The position numbers were made by a program, and so were the translations under genes. Under the pieces are notes generated by a model that was not told the DNA's origin, searched no databases, and saw only the letters and a list, made by a program, of their open reading frames with translations. Shown piece by piece: positions 41,901-50,468 of a stretch of DNA of 64,000 bases (positions within the stretch are counted from its first letter, which is position 1; each line of letters opens with the position of its first letter). The DNA is from Pigmentiphaga litoralis. Its GTDB lineage: Bacteria > Pseudomonadota > Gammaproteobacteria > Burkholderiales > Burkholderiaceae_B. The stretch spans positions 1 to 64,000 of the forward strand of contig NZ_JACCBP010000002.1 of the NCBI RefSeq assembly GCF_013408655.1, in the 5' to 3' direction.

Positions 41901-41929
41901 ATATTATTGGTATACCCAAAGAAGAACAA
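41901..41929 (-). promoter_or_regulatory. Sigma-70 promoter of the VOC/dehydrogenase operon
   Basis: On the minus strand TTGTTC (41929-41924) and TAATAT (41906-41901) are separated by exactly 17 bases. This leaves a leader of about 55 bases before the VOC start. The spacer is filled by the palindromic operator at 41906-41919. Confidence 0.65.
41906..41919. promoter_or_regulatory. Operator-like palindrome ATTGGTATACCCAA (GntR/FCD type)
   Basis: The core GGTATACC is a perfect palindrome, and ATTGGTATACC-CAA closely matches the site bound by UxuR/ExuR-type GntR-FCD regulators (AAATTGGTATACCAATTT in enterobacteria). It lies between the -35 and -10 of the leftward promoter, a position suited to repression. 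The GntR/FCD gene at 45305-45958 in the same locus is the natural candidate to bind it. Confidence 0.65.
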
Positions 41930-41971
41930 GAGAACAAATTAGCCAGGTCTGCGCACCAGAAAGACTTCTGG

Positions 41972-41986
41972 AATGCAAATTGCATT
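41972..41986. promoter_or_regulatory. Perfect inverted repeat AATGCAA-A-TTGCATT
   Basis: Two 7-base arms (41972-41978 and 41980-41986) flank a single A, 70 bases upstream of the Bug gene. It has the form of a dimeric regulator site or a LysR-type T-N11-A box. It may control the rightward operon; no clear -35/-10 pair was found next to it. Confidence 0.45.
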
Positions 41987-42056
41987 GTGAAGTTCGCATC
42001 GCCTTGCTGCCCCAATCGGGTGCGGCGTTCAGTCTTCCATTCCTAGGGGTATCGCC

Positions 42057-43046
42057 ATGACACGCAGGTCTTGCTTCATCGCCTCAAGCTTCCTCGCCGT
42101 CGTTTCCGCGCTGATCACGCACACTAGTGCGGCCGACACGCCTGCGCCGGCATGGCCGACGCGGCCAGTAACGATCGTGGTGCCCTTCGCCCCAGGGGGG
42201 AACACGGATCTCATGGCGCGCCTGATCGGCGAACGCCTGACCAAGTCATTGGGTGGACCCTTCATCGTCGACAACAAGGGAGGCGCTGGCGGGACCATCG
42301 CTGCCGACTTCGTTGCCAAGGCACCCGCCGATGGGTACACGCTCTTCATGGCAACGCTCACTCAGATATCCACGGCGCCGTTCACCAACAAGATCCGATA
42401 CGACCCCATCAAGGACTTTGTGCCAATCGCCAATGTGGGCGGCAACCCGTTCGTGATTACTGTCAGCACCCAGAAGCCGTACAAGACCGTGGCGGAGATG
42501 ATCGATTACGGCAAACGCAATCCCGGCAAATTGAATATGGGCAACGCCGGGGTGGGTGGCCTGACTCACCTGTCCGGCTTGTTGTTCGCCAGGCGGGCGG
42601 GCATCGAAGTGACGGAGGTGCCCTACAAGGGCGCGGCGTTGGCGCTGGCGGACGTGCTGAGCGGCCAGACCGATCTGTATTCGGGAAACCTGTCGGAAGT
42701 GCTTCCTTATGCGAACAACGCCAAGGTCCGGTTGATGGCGGTGTCGAGCAAGTCGCGCATCCGGCAGTTGCCGGACGTGCCCACGGTCTCCGAACTCTTT
42801 CCCGATGCCCAACCGGTCGAAACGTGGAACGGCCTGGTCGGACCTGCCGCGATGCCCAGCGCCATCGTCGACAGGATCGCCGAAGCCGTGATGGCGGCGC
42901 ATGCGTCGCCCGAGTTCCAGAAGCGCCTTGAAGACGCTGGCATTACCCCGTTGCCCGAAGCCAAAGCGGCTTTTGCGCGGCGTATCCAGAACGACATCGC
43001 GACCTGGAAACCCATCGCTGAACAAGCAGGCATCACACCCGAGTGA
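42057..43046 (+). CDS. Bug family tripartite tricarboxylate transporter substrate-binding protein
   Basis: The 329-residue product has a signal peptide (cleaved near HTSAADT) and the Bug/TctC hallmarks: WPTRPVTIVVPFAPGGNTD, VDNKGGAGGTIAADFVAKAPADGYTL (residues shown from about 72), NMGNAGVGGLTHL and EVPYKGAALALADVLSGQ, ending with the usual ALGITP-like tail (EQAGITPE). Bug proteins bind carboxylates in the periplasm; they are greatly expanded in Bordetella and relatives and often lack dedicated membrane partners, as here, where no TctA or TctB gene is present. First gene of the rightward catabolic operon. Confidence 0.93.
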   Translation: MTRRSCFIASSFLAVVSALITHTSAADTPAPAWPTRPVTIVVPFAPGGNTDLMARLIGERLTKSLGGPFIVDNKGGAGGTIAADFVAKAPADGYTLFMATLTQISTAPFTNKIRYDPIKDFVPIANVGGNPFVITVSTQKPYKTVAEMIDYGKRNPGKLNMGNAGVGGLTHLSGLLFARRAGIEVTEVPYKGAALALADVLSGQTDLYSGNLSEVLPYANNAKVRLMAVSSKSRIRQLPDVPTVSELFPDAQPVETWNGLVGPAAMPSAIVDRIAEAVMAAHASPEFQKRLEDAGITPLPEAKAAFARRIQNDIATWKPIAEQAGITPE

Positions 43047-43084
43047 GGGCGCGGTGCCATGAGAGCAGTCAGGAGATGAACAGC

Positions 43085-44308
43085 ATGAAGCATGGACAAC
43101 CCCAGCGCGTCCTGATCGTCGGCGCCGGGCCGGTCGGCATGGTGTGTGCCCTGGCATTGCATCGGCAAGGCATTCCCGTCACTGTGTTCGAGCAGGAAGC
43201 CGGCCCGGTCCACGATCAGCGGGCGGCGTCGCTGCACCCCACCACGCTGGACATGCTCGACGACCTGGGCGTGACCCGGACCATCGTGCCGCGGGGCCTG
43301 GTGTCGGAGACCTATCAGTACCGTGATCGGGTCAGTGGCGCGTTGATCGCCGAATTCGATCTGTCGACGATGCGCGATGTCTTCCGGTTTCCCTACGTGC
43401 TGCAGTATGAGCAATACAAGCTGACGCATGACATCGCGCAAACCTACGCCGATCAATCTGACTTCGACGTGCGTTATGGGCATCGCCTGCGGTCGGTGGT
43501 GCAGCACGACGGTAGCGTGGACATCGAAGTCGACGGTCCTGATGGTCCCGAGCGTCATTCGGGTGCGTATCTGATCGGCGCGGACGGCGGCCGCAGCACC
43601 GTGCGCAAGGCGGCCGGCATCGCGTTCGAAGGGTTCACCTATCAGGAACGCTTCATCAAGATCGCCACCGACTTCGACTTTCAATCGGGCCATCCGGACT
43701 ACGCGTACCGCAACTATTTTTCCGATCCCGACGAATGGTGCAATCTGTTCAAGGTACGCGGTGAAGACGGCGCCGGGCTGTGGCGCGCCATCTTCCCCAC
43801 CCGGTCGGATGAGTCGGAAGCCGAAGCGCTCAGCCCCGACGGTATCGAAGCCCGGCTGCAAAAGTTCTTTCCGAAGGCCGGGCGCTACGACGTGGCCTAC
43901 GTCAATGTCTACAACGTCAGCCAGCGGGTGGCCCAGACCTTCCATCGCGGCCGCCTTCTGCTGGTGGGGGACGCCGCGCATGTCAATAATCCCATCGGCG
44001 GCATGGGCATGAACGGCGGGATCCATGATGCGATCAATCTGGCGGGCAAGCTGACCGATGTGCTGCTGCACGGTGTGGACGGCGCACATCTGGACCTGTA
44101 CAGCCGTCAACGCCGCCATGCTGCGGTGTCGTTCGTGCAGGCGCAGACCATTGCCAACAAAAAGCTGCTTGAAGAAAAGGATCCTGCCAGCCGGCTGGCC
44201 AAGTTTGACGAACTGCGCCGCACGGCTTCCAATCCAGAGTCCGCCCGCCGCTATATGCGCCGGGCTTCCCTTCTTGAAAGCCTGGAAACCGCCAATGCCA
44301 TCGATTGA
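43085..44308 (+). CDS. FAD-dependent aromatic-ring monooxygenase (MhpA/PheA-type)
   Basis: The 407-residue flavoprotein has the three FAD motifs of class A hydroxylases: GxGxxG as GAGPVG (residues 13-18), the DG motif IGADGGRST (Asp167-Gly168) and the GD motif LLLVGDAAHVNNPIGGMGMN (Gly295-Asp296). Family members hydroxylate phenolic acids, resorcinol-type rings or hydroxyphenylpropionate with NAD(P)H. The ATG at 43085 has AGGAG 9 bases upstream; ATG 43076 and an in-frame GTG at 43043 are less likely. It overlaps the downstream hydrolase gene by 14 bases. The aromatic substrate is unknown. Confidence 0.9.
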   Translation: MKHGQPQRVLIVGAGPVGMVCALALHRQGIPVTVFEQEAGPVHDQRAASLHPTTLDMLDDLGVTRTIVPRGLVSETYQYRDRVSGALIAEFDLSTMRDVFRFPYVLQYEQYKLTHDIAQTYADQSDFDVRYGHRLRSVVQHDGSVDIEVDGPDGPERHSGAYLIGADGGRSTVRKAAGIAFEGFTYQERFIKIATDFDFQSGHPDYAYRNYFSDPDEWCNLFKVRGEDGAGLWRAIFPTRSDESEAEALSPDGIEARLQKFFPKAGRYDVAYVNVYNVSQRVAQTFHRGRLLLVGDAAHVNNPIGGMGMNGGIHDAINLAGKLTDVLLHGVDGAHLDLYSRQRRHAAVSFVQAQTIANKKLLEEKDPASRLAKFDELRRTASNPESARRYMRRASLLESLETANAID

Positions 44309-45233
44309 TTCCACCCGCGTCATCAATCCGCTTGAACCGCTAGGCAGTTTGCCGGCCGACCAGGCGGCCTTGCTGGAATCGATTGGCCCGATTTGGGGAA
44401 CCGACATCAACGGGTTTCGCGATGTCGTGTTCAATGCCTACACGCCTCTGGTGTCGGCGACGCCCAAAGAGGGCATGACGATGCATAAAGACCTGGCGTA
44501 TGGCGCAAGCGCCAGACAGGTGCTGGACGTGTTCCAGCCTGAGGGAGCTCAAGACGCCGACGTGGTCGTCTTTGTGCATGGCGGCGCGTTCATCCGTGGC
44601 GCCAAAAGTTCGAACGGCCATATCTACGACAACGTGTGCTGGTGGTTCGCGCGCCAGGGATGCGTGGCCGTCAATGTCGAATACCGGCTGGCGGCCGAGG
44701 CACCATTTCCTGGCGGAACAGAAGACGTTGCGTCGGCCGTGGACTGGGTCGTGGCCAACATTGCCTCGTTCGGAGGCAACCCGCGCCGGGTGTTCCTGAT
44801 CGGCCATTCGGCGGGCGGCACGCACGTCGCCAGTTATTGTTTTGACCCGAACCATCCACGCCGCGCGGCGGCCGAAGTCTGCGGCGCCATTCTGATCAGT
44901 GGCCGGTTGCAGGCGGACGTGCTGGACGGCAATCCCAACGCCAAGGCAGTGCAGGCCTATTTCGGCGACGATGCCTCGACGTACGCGCTGCGTTCGCCGG
45001 CCACCCACGCTGCCCATTGCGACCTGCCGGTCATGGTCGTCATTGCCGAATACGAAAACCCGTATCTGGATCTGTACGGGGTCGCCTTCGTGCAGAGCCT
45101 GTGCGAAGCCCGCGGCAAGGTGCCTCGATTCCTGCAGATGCGCAAACACAATCACACGTCGATCGTGGCGCATTTCGACAGCGGTGAAGAGCTGCTGGGA
45201 CGCGAGATCCTCGATTTCATGCGCACTGCGTGA
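44295..45233 (+). CDS. Alpha/beta hydrolase (esterase of the HSL/BD-FAE type)
   Basis: The 312-residue product has an oxyanion-hole FVHGGAF (His95-Gly-Gly), a nucleophile elbow IGHSAGG with Ser172, an acid candidate in EYENPYLDLYG and a His in KHNHTSIVAHF, i.e. a complete esterase triad. The HGG layout is that of hormone-sensitive-lipase-like esterases, carbamate/formamide hydrolases and kynurenine formamidases. The overlap with the monooxygenase gene suggests that it acts on a product of ring hydroxylation or opening, or on an esterified substrate. No SD is needed outside the overlapped gene. Confidence 0.87.
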   Translation: MPSIDSTRVINPLEPLGSLPADQAALLESIGPIWGTDINGFRDVVFNAYTPLVSATPKEGMTMHKDLAYGASARQVLDVFQPEGAQDADVVVFVHGGAFIRGAKSSNGHIYDNVCWWFARQGCVAVNVEYRLAAEAPFPGGTEDVASAVDWVVANIASFGGNPRRVFLIGHSAGGTHVASYCFDPNHPRRAAAEVCGAILISGRLQADVLDGNPNAKAVQAYFGDDASTYALRSPATHAAHCDLPVMVVIAEYENPYLDLYGVAFVQSLCEARGKVPRFLQMRKHNHTSIVAHFDSGEELLGREILDFMRTA

Positions 45234-45304
45234 TCGTGTATCTTTCAGGGTCCACGCCCGCGCCCGGACCTTCGCGCGGGCGGTCAGGCTTAACCCAGGC
45301 AGTC

Positions 45305-45958
45305 ATGTCCACCATCTCGTCCAAACTTTCCAAACTGCTCGCTGCACAGATTGTCGATGGCACCTACCCCCCGGGCGCGAAACTCGAAGAGCGGGTGCTG
45401 GCTGAAAAATTCGAGGTGTCGCGTACGCCGATCCGCGAAGCGCTGCGGGAGTTGGGAAGCAAGGGGCTGGTCGAAGTCGTGCCTCGGCGCGGGGTGGTGG
45501 TCGCGCGCATCGGCGTCGGTGAACTGGCCAAGCTTCTGGAAGCAGATTGCGAGCTGGAAGCGCTCTGTGCCCGCCGCGCCGCCGAATGCATGACAGCCAT
45601 GGAGAAGAAGGAACTCGAATTCATTTTCGAGCAAAGCACAACGCTCAGCCGGGAGGGCGATATCGAAGCCTACCTGGCCAACAACCGGCAATTCCACAAT
45701 CTGATTCTGGTGGGCGCGCACAACGATGTGCTGACCGGAATGGTGGCCGATCTGCGCGAGCGGCTTGCTCCGTTTCGCCAGGCTCAGTCGCAGGTCGACG
45801 ACCGGCTACAGATCTCTCACGATGATCACGCCGCCATTGTCCAGGCGATTCTGGCCGGCGATTGCGAAGGGGCGTACAACGCGACGCGCAGTCACCATGC
45901 GCGGCTGGGCAATAGCGTGCTGCGCCTTATCCGCAGCCGGCAGGATGTCGCGGCATGA
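45305..45958 (+). CDS. GntR family transcriptional regulator with FCD domain
   Basis: The 217-residue product has an N-terminal winged helix-turn-helix (about residues 5-70: PPGAKLEERVLAEKFEVSRTPIREALREL, shown by its key helix SRTPIREALREL) and a C-terminal all-helical FCD ligand domain (about 80-205) with a metal-binding pattern of acidic and His residues (NRQFHNLIL, HDDHAAIV, SHHARL). FCD regulators sense carboxylates. It ends the rightward operon and likely represses the locus through the palindrome at 41906-41919. The ATG at 45305 matches the family N-terminus; the frame stays open upstream to 45230. Confidence 0.92.
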   Translation: MSTISSKLSKLLAAQIVDGTYPPGAKLEERVLAEKFEVSRTPIREALRELGSKGLVEVVPRRGVVVARIGVGELAKLLEADCELEALCARRAAECMTAMEKKELEFIFEQSTTLSREGDIEAYLANNRQFHNLILVGAHNDVLTGMVADLRERLAPFRQAQSQVDDRLQISHDDHAAIVQAILAGDCEGAYNATRSHHARLGNSVLRLIRSRQDVAA

Positions 45959-45960
45959 TC

Positions 45961-45992
45961 TGACAAAGGGTGCCTTTCGGCACCCTTTGTCA
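45961..45992. terminator. Perfect bidirectional hairpin between convergent genes
   Basis: TGACAAAGGGTGCC (45961-45974) and GGCACCCTTTGTCA (45979-45992) form a perfect 14-pair stem with a TTTC loop. It fills the gap between the GntR gene and the RNB gene, and its right end is the TGA stop (minus strand) of the RNB gene. No long T tract follows on either strand, but the T-rich arm may act as one. Confidence 0.7.
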
Positions 45993-48092
45993 TTGCGGCG
46001 GTGCGGACGGTTCGCTGTCCGCTGACGTATCCAGCGGCGGTTCGCTGGCTCCCGCCGTGTCCAACGGCAAATCGTTGGCATCCGGGCCATCCGCGGCTTC
46101 GACTTCGGCGGTCTCGGCGACGGCGTCGGGGCTGACGTCGCCGGTGGCCAGTTCCACGTCGGTGTCGACGAGCAGGGGCTCCTCTTCAGGGGCTTCCAGG
46201 GCTTCGGTCTGGACCACTTCCACAAAGCGGCAGTCAAGTTCCAGGTCGAGCTCGTCGCTGCCCATGATGTCGAGCAGGACGGTCTGGCCGCGCTGCAGCG
46301 CCGGAAGGCCGCCGACCCGCGTGAAGAGCGGCACGTCCTTGAGGCGGACGGCGTCTTCGCGCAGCACGACGGCCTCGGCGCGGGTGACGCCTTCCTGCTT
46401 GAGCCAGCGCAGGCACCAGAAGCGTTCCATCTGCTGCTGGAAGTCCGAGTACGCCGAATACTTGCCATCGAAGTTGCTGATGATGGCGAACAGGTCGGCT
46501 TCGCGCGGCTTGAAGGGCGCCACCAGGCGCGCCGACACGCCGTGTTCCACCGCGGCCAGCAGCTGGCCCTGGTTGACCAGGTCGACATACCGCCGCAGCG
46601 GCGACGTGCACCAGGCGTATTGCGGCACGCCGATCGAATCGTGCGGCGCGGCCACGGTGCTCATGCGCACGCGGCCCATCTGCTGCGACCGGTAGATGCC
46701 GGGTACGCCGCAGCTGGCGAGCAATCCGCCCCACAGGTTGTTGGCCAGGATCATGTACTCGGCCACCATGCGGTCCAGCGGCGCATTGCGCTTGCGCTGC
46801 ACGATGCGAACCGTCGCCTCGTCGGGCAGGTCGGGGTCGCCATCGACATAGAAGCTGAAGTCGACGCGGTTGTTCAGTTCCGGACGGCCGCGGACGGCGT
46901 CCCGTTTGGCGGACAGCTTCTGCGCCAGGTTCCACAGCGGGCGGAACAGGTCGGCGTAGGGCAGGTCGGACGCGGGGTCGTCCAGGGCGGCTTCGCTGAC
47001 GGACTCGTCCAGCAGGTTGTGCCGCAAATTCTCTTTGACGACGACACGTTCGATGCGCGTCTCGCTCGCAATCACGTCGCCGGTAGCGGGGTCGGCCGTC
47101 ACGTACAAGGACAGCGCCGGCACGGGCTTGCCGGCGTCGAGCGAGAACGCCGCAATGACCTCGTCCGGCTGCATCGGGATCTTTTCGCCGGGCATGTAGA
47201 CGGTGGACATGCGGCCGCGCGCGAGCAGGTCGAGCGGGCTGTCGCGGGTCACGCTCAGGGCCGGCGCGGCGATGTGGATGCCCACGCGCACGTTGCCGTC
47301 GGCCAGCGTTTCCACCGACAGGGCGTCGTCGATTTCGGTCGTGGTGACGTCGTCGATCGAATACGCGTCGACCGTGGCCAGCGGCAATTCGGTGGGCACG
47401 GGCGGCACGGTCACGGGCGCGAACGCCGTGCCTTTCGGGAAATGCTCGCCATGGAAGCGGCGCTTGTGGATCGCAAGGGCGCTGGGGAAGGCGCCCAGAT
47501 TCAGCAGCAGGCGGTCCGGACGGATCTGGATCTGCGTGCAGGCCATATCAAAGGCCTTCCACTCTTGCGTGTTCTTGTCCGGCTTGAACAGCAGGATCTC
47601 GGCCATGCGCGCCATGGCGTCGGGCAGCGTGCCCGCCTTCATTTCGTCGGCCCAGGCCTGCTGTTGTTCGGCCTGGCGTTTCTTCTTTTCGACCGCGGCC
47701 AGCGCGGCGGCCAGAATGTCGGGCGGCGCCGGACGGAATTTGCCCTTGCCGCGACGATGGAAATACACCGGTGCGCCGTGCAGGCGGAACAGCAGCGCGG
47801 CCTGTTCGACCGGGCCGGGCTTGTGGCCAAAATATTCTTCGGCCAGGGCCGGCACGTCAAAGTCTTCCTTGGGCGCGCATTCCCACAGGAATTCCAGGTC
47901 GAGGTCGCCCGAGGCAGCCTCGGCTTCCTTGACGAGCGCGTCGGGCGACGGCTTTTCAAACCGCAGAATGACGGCGGTTTTCTTGATCTTGCTGCGTTTG
48001 CCGGAGGTGGCTTCGACCTGCAGGCTGGCGTCGGTCTCGCTCAGCAGGGTGGCCGCCTTGAAACCGCCGTCATCCTCGTATAAGACATGCAT
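45990..48092 (-). CDS. RNB domain ribonuclease (RNase II/R family)
   Basis: The 700-residue product has an RNB catalytic domain in its middle: SIDDVTTTEIDDALSVE supplies the metal-binding aspartates, with VRVGIHIAAPA, the GRMSTVYMPGEKIPM stretch and the YAWCTSPLRRYVDLVNQ signature. Family members degrade RNA 3' to 5'. Cold-shock and S1 domains are not obvious, and the C-terminal 60 residues are acidic and Pro/Ala-rich (EAPEEEPLLVDTDVE onward). The ATG at 48092 has AGGA upstream; a TTG at 48101 is in frame. It matches a Burkholderiales-type branch distinct from E. coli rnr or rnb, so I give no symbol. Confidence 0.9.
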   Translation of the reverse strand: MHVLYEDDGGFKAATLLSETDASLQVEATSGKRSKIKKTAVILRFEKPSPDALVKEAEAASGDLDLEFLWECAPKEDFDVPALAEEYFGHKPGPVEQAALLFRLHGAPVYFHRRGKGKFRPAPPDILAAALAAVEKKKRQAEQQQAWADEMKAGTLPDAMARMAEILLFKPDKNTQEWKAFDMACTQIQIRPDRLLLNLGAFPSALAIHKRRFHGEHFPKGTAFAPVTVPPVPTELPLATVDAYSIDDVTTTEIDDALSVETLADGNVRVGIHIAAPALSVTRDSPLDLLARGRMSTVYMPGEKIPMQPDEVIAAFSLDAGKPVPALSLYVTADPATGDVIASETRIERVVVKENLRHNLLDESVSEAALDDPASDLPYADLFRPLWNLAQKLSAKRDAVRGRPELNNRVDFSFYVDGDPDLPDEATVRIVQRKRNAPLDRMVAEYMILANNLWGGLLASCGVPGIYRSQQMGRVRMSTVAAPHDSIGVPQYAWCTSPLRRYVDLVNQGQLLAAVEHGVSARLVAPFKPREADLFAIISNFDGKYSAYSDFQQQMERFWCLRWLKQEGVTRAEAVVLREDAVRLKDVPLFTRVGGLPALQRGQTVLLDIMGSDELDLELDCRFVEVVQTEALEAPEEEPLLVDTDVELATGDVSPDAVAETAEVEAADGPDANDLPLDTAGASEPPLDTSADSEPSAPPQ

Positions 48093-48122
48093 TGCTAACA
48101 ATCCTGCTGCGCCAGCGGCGCG

Positions 48123-48752
48123 TTATTCGTCATGGGGGGCATGCGGATGCGGGGCATCGGCAAAGGCCAGTACTTCAGGCAGCCAGGTCGCAAAATCGGC
48201 GATGCCATGGTCGCTGCCTTCGATGATGCGTTGGCGCGCACCGGCGTAGAAATCGCGCATTTCAGTCCAGTCGAGCACTTCGTCGCCCGTCGCGGCCACC
48301 AGAAAGTAGCGGTCAGGGTCGGTAATGCGCGGGACTTCCATGGCCTTCAGTTCGTCGACGTACGCCGGCGTGAACACGAAGGGCTGGTTGTCATGGTAAG
48401 AGGTGTGTTCGCCCACTTGCGTGGCAAGGTCCCGCGCGGCGTGGACAGCCGGGTTGAGCAGCACGGCGCGGCACCCCAGGCGTTCGGCCAGCCAGGTGGC
48501 ATAGTAGCCGCCCAGCGACGATCCGATAATGGTCAGGCCGGGGCGCGGACGGTCGGCCGACTGGCGCACGCCGGCCCGGCGCTGCAGGTCGGCCGCCAGC
48601 GATTCCGCCAGTTCGACGGCACGCCGCGGGCTGGCGGACAGGGCAGGGCAGGCCCATTCATCACTGCGCCCCTGCGCGGCCAGGACCTGCGCCAGCAGCC
48701 GCGACTTGAACGATTCGGGCGATGAGCGGAATCCGTGCAGATACAGGATCAT
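48123..48752 (-). CDS. YqiA-type esterase (UPF0227, alpha/beta hydrolase)
   Basis: The 209-residue product begins MILYLHGFRSSPESFKSRLL, typical of the YqiA/YcfP family. The nucleophile is Ser79 in GSSLGGYYATWLAE, and a late DHGIADF supplies the His. Small acyl-ester hydrolysis is the known activity of E. coli YqiA; the physiological role is unclear. Its ATG overlaps the mpl stop by 4 bases, so both are made from one leftward message. Confidence 0.9.
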   Translation of the reverse strand: MILYLHGFRSSPESFKSRLLAQVLAAQGRSDEWACPALSASPRRAVELAESLAADLQRRAGVRQSADRPRPGLTIIGSSLGGYYATWLAERLGCRAVLLNPAVHAARDLATQVGEHTSYHDNQPFVFTPAYVDELKAMEVPRITDPDRYFLVAATGDEVLDWTEMRDFYAGARQRIIEGSDHGIADFATWLPEVLAFADAPHPHAPHDE

Positions 48753-50239
48753 GGCTGCGATCCTTTGGCAGAAGACGCCGCGGGACGCGTCGGATCTGGG
48801 ACATCCGCAGTCCCCACCGCCCCGACGGCACCTTGCACCGAGCCGCCATCGAACCGCGCCGCCAGCGCCGCCAGCAGCTTGCCGTGCACGCCGCCAAATC
48901 CGCCATTGCTCATGACCAGTACGTGATCGCCCGGCGCGGCGTCTGCCGACACCGCCGCCACCAGCGCCTGCAGGTCAGAGAACACCTGGGCCTTGTTGCC
49001 CAGGGGCGCCAGGGCGTCCGCCGCGGACCAGCCCAGCGCCTGCTTGCCGTCGGTCGCGCCGTAGCAATAGACCTGGTCGGCCTGATGCAGCGACGCCGGC
49101 AATTGCGCCTTCATGGCGCCCAGTTTCATCGTGTTGGAACGCGGTTCCAGCACGGCCAGGATACGGCCGGACGGCATGCGGCGGCGCAATCCCGCCACAG
49201 TCGTCTCGATCGCGGTGGGGTGATGCGCAAAGTCGTCGTAGACACGGATGTCGGCTACCGTGCCCCGCAATTCCATGCGGCGTTTGACCCCGGCAAAGCG
49301 GCTCAGCGCCGCAGTGGCCTCGGAGGGTGACACGCCGACGTGATCGGCCGCGGCAATCGCCGCCAGCGCGTTCATCCGGTTGTGCGCGCCGCTCAACGCC
49401 CATCGCACCGTACCCACCGGGGATCCACGCAGGGCAACTTCGAACGCGCCGTCATCCTGTTCGGCGCCAGCCTGCCAGTCGGCGTCGGCACCGAAGGTGA
49501 CGGTGTCCGACCAGCACCCCCGGGCCAGCACACGGTCGATCGCGCTCGTGTGCGTCGGGGCAATGATCCGGCCCGACATGGGCACGGTGCGGACCAGATG
49601 ATGGAATTGGGTTTCGATCGCCGTAAGATCCGGAAAGATATCGGCGTGGTCGTATTCCAGATTGTTGAGCACTACTGTGCGCGCACGGTAATGGACAAAC
49701 TTCGACCGCTTGTCGAAAAACGCGGTGTCGTATTCGTCGGCTTCGATCGCGAACACGTTGCGCCCCGCCGCGCCCGGGGCGGGGGTGGTGCCCAGCCGCG
49801 CGGACATGCCGAAGTCCTGCGGCACCCCGCCCACCAGGAACGATGGCGCCAGTCCGGCCTGTTCCAGGATCCACGCCAGCATCGCTGTCGTGGTCGTCTT
49901 TCCGTGCGTGCCTGCCACGGCCAGAACATGGCGGCCGGCCAGCACATGCTCGCCCAGCCACTGCGGGCCCGACGTATAGGGCAGCCCGGCGTCAAGAATC
50001 GCTTCCATCAGCGGGTTGCCGCGGGTCACCACGTTGCCGATCACGAACAGGTCGGGCCGCAGCGCGATCTGGTCGGCGCCAAAGCCTTCGATCAGGTCGA
50101 TGCCCTGTTCGGTCAGCTGGGTGCTCATGGGCGGATAGACGCCCGCGTCGCAACCGGTCACCCGGTGGCCGGCCGCCCGGGCGATCAGTGCCAGGCCGCC
50201 CATGAAGGTGCCGCAGATGCCAAGGATGTGTAGGTGCAT
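48749..50239 (-). CDS. mpl: UDP-N-acetylmuramate:L-alanyl-gamma-D-glutamyl-meso-diaminopimelate ligase
   Basis: Mpl recycles murein by joining the released tripeptide to UDP-MurNAc, feeding back into the pathway at MurF. The 496-residue protein starts with HLHILGICGTFMGGLALIA, has the ATP loop GTHGKTTTT (residues 110-118), the EADEYDTAFFDKRSKFVHYR segment (visible near 49690-49750) and VYDDFAHHPTAIETTV. It resembles MurC but the FFDKRSKF block is the Mpl signature. The ATG at 50239 is the family start; a longer upstream frame is not used. Confidence 0.96.
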   Translation of the reverse strand: MHLHILGICGTFMGGLALIARAAGHRVTGCDAGVYPPMSTQLTEQGIDLIEGFGADQIALRPDLFVIGNVVTRGNPLMEAILDAGLPYTSGPQWLGEHVLAGRHVLAVAGTHGKTTTTAMLAWILEQAGLAPSFLVGGVPQDFGMSARLGTTPAPGAAGRNVFAIEADEYDTAFFDKRSKFVHYRARTVVLNNLEYDHADIFPDLTAIETQFHHLVRTVPMSGRIIAPTHTSAIDRVLARGCWSDTVTFGADADWQAGAEQDDGAFEVALRGSPVGTVRWALSGAHNRMNALAAIAAADHVGVSPSEATAALSRFAGVKRRMELRGTVADIRVYDDFAHHPTAIETTVAGLRRRMPSGRILAVLEPRSNTMKLGAMKAQLPASLHQADQVYCYGATDGKQALGWSAADALAPLGNKAQVFSDLQALVAAVSADAAPGDHVLVMSNGGFGGVHGKLLAALAARFDGGSVQGAVGAVGTADVPDPTRPAASSAKGSQP

Positions 50240-50468
50240 GTCCGGAAGTCCGCGCGGTGCGGCGCGTATCAGGTTAGGGAGGGGGATTGTAGAGCGTCTT
50301 GCGCCGCGAGCCCCCATCCGGGCAGGGCAAAACTGTCCATGCAGCGCCACCGGACGGCGGCAGGGCAGGCGATCGGCCGGAGGGTAACAAGGCGCAAGAC
50401 GTCCAGGCGGCGGCATGTTGGCGCAGCGCTCAGGAAGTATCATGAGAGGTCGCATTCTTGGAGCAATC

